Assembly: GCF_026151395.1 (NCBI RefSeq)
Contig: NZ_JAMQPV010000001.1
Coordinates: 744,001 to 808,000, forward strand
From: Leptospira limi
GTDB lineage: Bacteria > Spirochaetota > Leptospiria > Leptospirales > Leptospiraceae
DNA length: 64,000 nt
Direction: 5' to 3'
Shown here piece after piece: positions 62,844 through 64,000 of this stretch. The translations under genes and the position numbers were made by a program. The notes beneath the pieces are model-generated. The model did no database searches, was not told the DNA's origin, and worked only from the letters and a program-made list of their open reading frames with translations. Position 1 is the first letter of the stretch; each line of letters starts with the position of its first letter.

Positions 62844-63971
62844 ATGAAGCTTAGAAAATTCCGAATTTTATATTTATTTTTACTCTTTTTTTCCATCGAT
62901 AAATTGGTCTTGATTCCTCCTATAAAAACTTTCCTAATAGGTGAAGAGGTTGGAAATCCATATGTTGAATCTCTTAAAAATTTGAGTGCGGATTATTTAG
63001 GAAATGTAAAATACCAAGATAAAAAGAAAATTTGGGCATTTGGCACTTCTCGTTCGATGAATTTTTATCAATATGCATCATTGCCTTACTTTCAAAATTC
63101 AGAATTTATATCATCACAACAGAAAAAAGAATTAGAAAAGTATAAAATTTATACTTATGCTGCACCAGGATCCAATCCCTTGGTTTATTATACTCGATTC
63201 AATCAATTGTTAGAACAAAACTACAAACCAGATATAGTTTTTTTAGAAGTATCAGCCTTTTCGTTTAATAAAAATAATCGTTTCTATCATATTACTTTGT
63301 TAGAAGGTATGCCTTTAGAATTTGCTTTGGCACATTTCGATGAGTTACCAAAAGAGTTTGCTCACGAATTTTTCTTTTCCCGATTATTTGCATTGAGTCG
63401 TTATAAAATCTCTACTAAGGCGATTTCTGCCAATGTACTTGGAACCAAAGATAAAAATATGGAAATGTTAAAAACATTTCTCCCAGCTAATGCTGGATCA
63501 GTGGATCCATTTGCTGCCGCATTCGATACAAAAGCAAACAGAGAAGAAGCCCCTTATAAACCTGATCAATTCAATGATTTTAAAAATTTTCCTTCTAATG
63601 ATACAGACAAGTACATCAAAGTATCTATGTTAGTGGATGTTTTAAAAAAAGAATTTTATGGAAATTATACGGAAAATGATAACAACTTCCAATTTTTATC
63701 TCACATCATTGACCGCTGCCAAAAAAATAATATCAAAGTGATCTTATGGATTCCGAAAGTTCACAAAGAGCTAAATGATTTTTATGACACGGCTACTTTT
63801 TATCCGAAATGGAAACAAAAAATAGAAACAATAGCAAATGAAAAACAAATCCGTTTTGTGGATTTGAATGAATCAGGCAAAGTGCAGTGTGATTATTACC
63901 AAGATGCTGCCCATATTTCTGGCAGATGTTTACCTGAAATCACGGCGAATGTTTTAGGGATTCCGAAGTAA
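62844..63971 (+). CDS. DUF1574-like SGNH-fold protein
   Basis: 375 residues. One N-terminal membrane helix (FRILYLFLLFFSIDKLVLI) is followed by an SGNH-like fold of the DUF1574/AlgX-DltD type: WAFGTSRSMNFYQY (Ser), YAAPGSNPLVYYTRF, IVFLEVSAFSF, and a C-terminal DAAHISGRC (Asp-x-x-His). Such proteins commonly partner MBOAT acyltransferases and transfer the acyl group to a surface polymer. It starts nine bases after the broken MBOAT gene. If the MBOAT is dead this partner would be non-functional here. Confidence 0.82.
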   Translation: MKLRKFRILYLFLLFFSIDKLVLIPPIKTFLIGEEVGNPYVESLKNLSADYLGNVKYQDKKKIWAFGTSRSMNFYQYASLPYFQNSEFISSQQKKELEKYKIYTYAAPGSNPLVYYTRFNQLLEQNYKPDIVFLEVSAFSFNKNNRFYHITLLEGMPLEFALAHFDELPKEFAHEFFFSRLFALSRYKISTKAISANVLGTKDKNMEMLKTFLPANAGSVDPFAAAFDTKANREEAPYKPDQFNDFKNFPSNDTDKYIKVSMLVDVLKKEFYGNYTENDNNFQFLSHIIDRCQKNNIKVILWIPKVHKELNDFYDTATFYPKWKQKIETIANEKQIRFVDLNESGKVQCDYYQDAAHISGRCLPEITANVLGIPK

Positions 63972-64000
63972 AATGGTAGATTTTGTTACTTGTAAGTAAT

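Noticed and set aside
1..64000. CRISPR arrays, insertion sequences, prophage
   Set aside because: No regularly spaced repeats, transposase, integrase or phage structural genes were found on reading either strand.

Overview
The window is chromosomal DNA of a Leptospira, most likely of the free-living (saprophytic) side of the genus. Several markers point this way: DUF1554, DUF2804 and DUF1574 proteins, many short lipoproteins with loose spirochaetal lipoboxes (LLNC, FFQC, FVTC, LIHC), a tmRNA whose tag reads ANNEFALAA, a phasin gene, and AT-rich coding sequence. The species cannot be fixed from the window. No rRNA, intact tRNA, CRISPR array, insertion sequence or transposase was seen.

Layout. 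1-2754: a TetR-type regulator cut by the window edge, a decayed chemoreceptor gene and a DUF2804 lipoprotein. 2756-7583: a tight minus-strand operon of four genes (BASS-type transporter, epimerase/dehydratase, secreted beta-propeller with a CxxCH haem motif, MFS permease). 7862-10692: a lipoprotein/porin pair and a DUF3052 protein. 10869-13966: an intact chemoreceptor (paralogue of the decayed one) and a TetR regulator with a divergent-looking but codirectional alpha/beta hydrolase; both genes start with the same 19-bp candidate operator. 14232-15551: a PD-(D/E)xK nuclease-like domain fused to a ParA-type ATPase, the best candidate for an undescribed system. 15583-22327: small enzymes, a 1018-residue surface lipoprotein, a frameshifted zinc-ribbon membrane protein and a DUF1554 lipoprotein. 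22356-24321: an outer-membrane-like protein, a GC-rich foreign-looking element and the tmRNA gene.

24395-33391: lipoproteins, an orphan MotB-like protein, an aquaglyceroporin, malic enzyme, a phasin with two PhaR-like operator boxes, an AbrB-Doc toxin-antitoxin pair and a broken lipoprotein gene. 33476-39849: an ExbB-ExbD-ExbD-TonB operon, a cobalamin-type binding protein without signal peptide, and a KtrA/TrkH potassium uptake pair. 39880-47007: adenosine deaminase-like protein, MATE exporter, NTE-type phospholipase with a cyclic-nucleotide domain, and a zinc-ribbon/helical/SPFH trio. 47084-50224: a DUF1549/DUF1553 plus DUF1501 pair of the planctomycete type. 50428-58178: gmd, adenylate cyclase, STAS protein, double cNMP-binding protein, TPR and von Willebrand A proteins, Nudix hydrolase and RNase D. 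58220-63971: purF-queD-queC, an SGNH lipoprotein, a frameshifted MBOAT acyltransferase and a DUF1574 protein.

Themes. Cyclic-nucleotide signalling recurs (a cyclase, a tandem cNMP-binding protein and a cNMP-gated phospholipase). Gene decay is frequent: four genes carry frameshifts, stops or deletions. A bipartite repeat with a compensating stem-loop occurs twice, beside the nuclease-ParA gene and beside the toxin-antitoxin pair.
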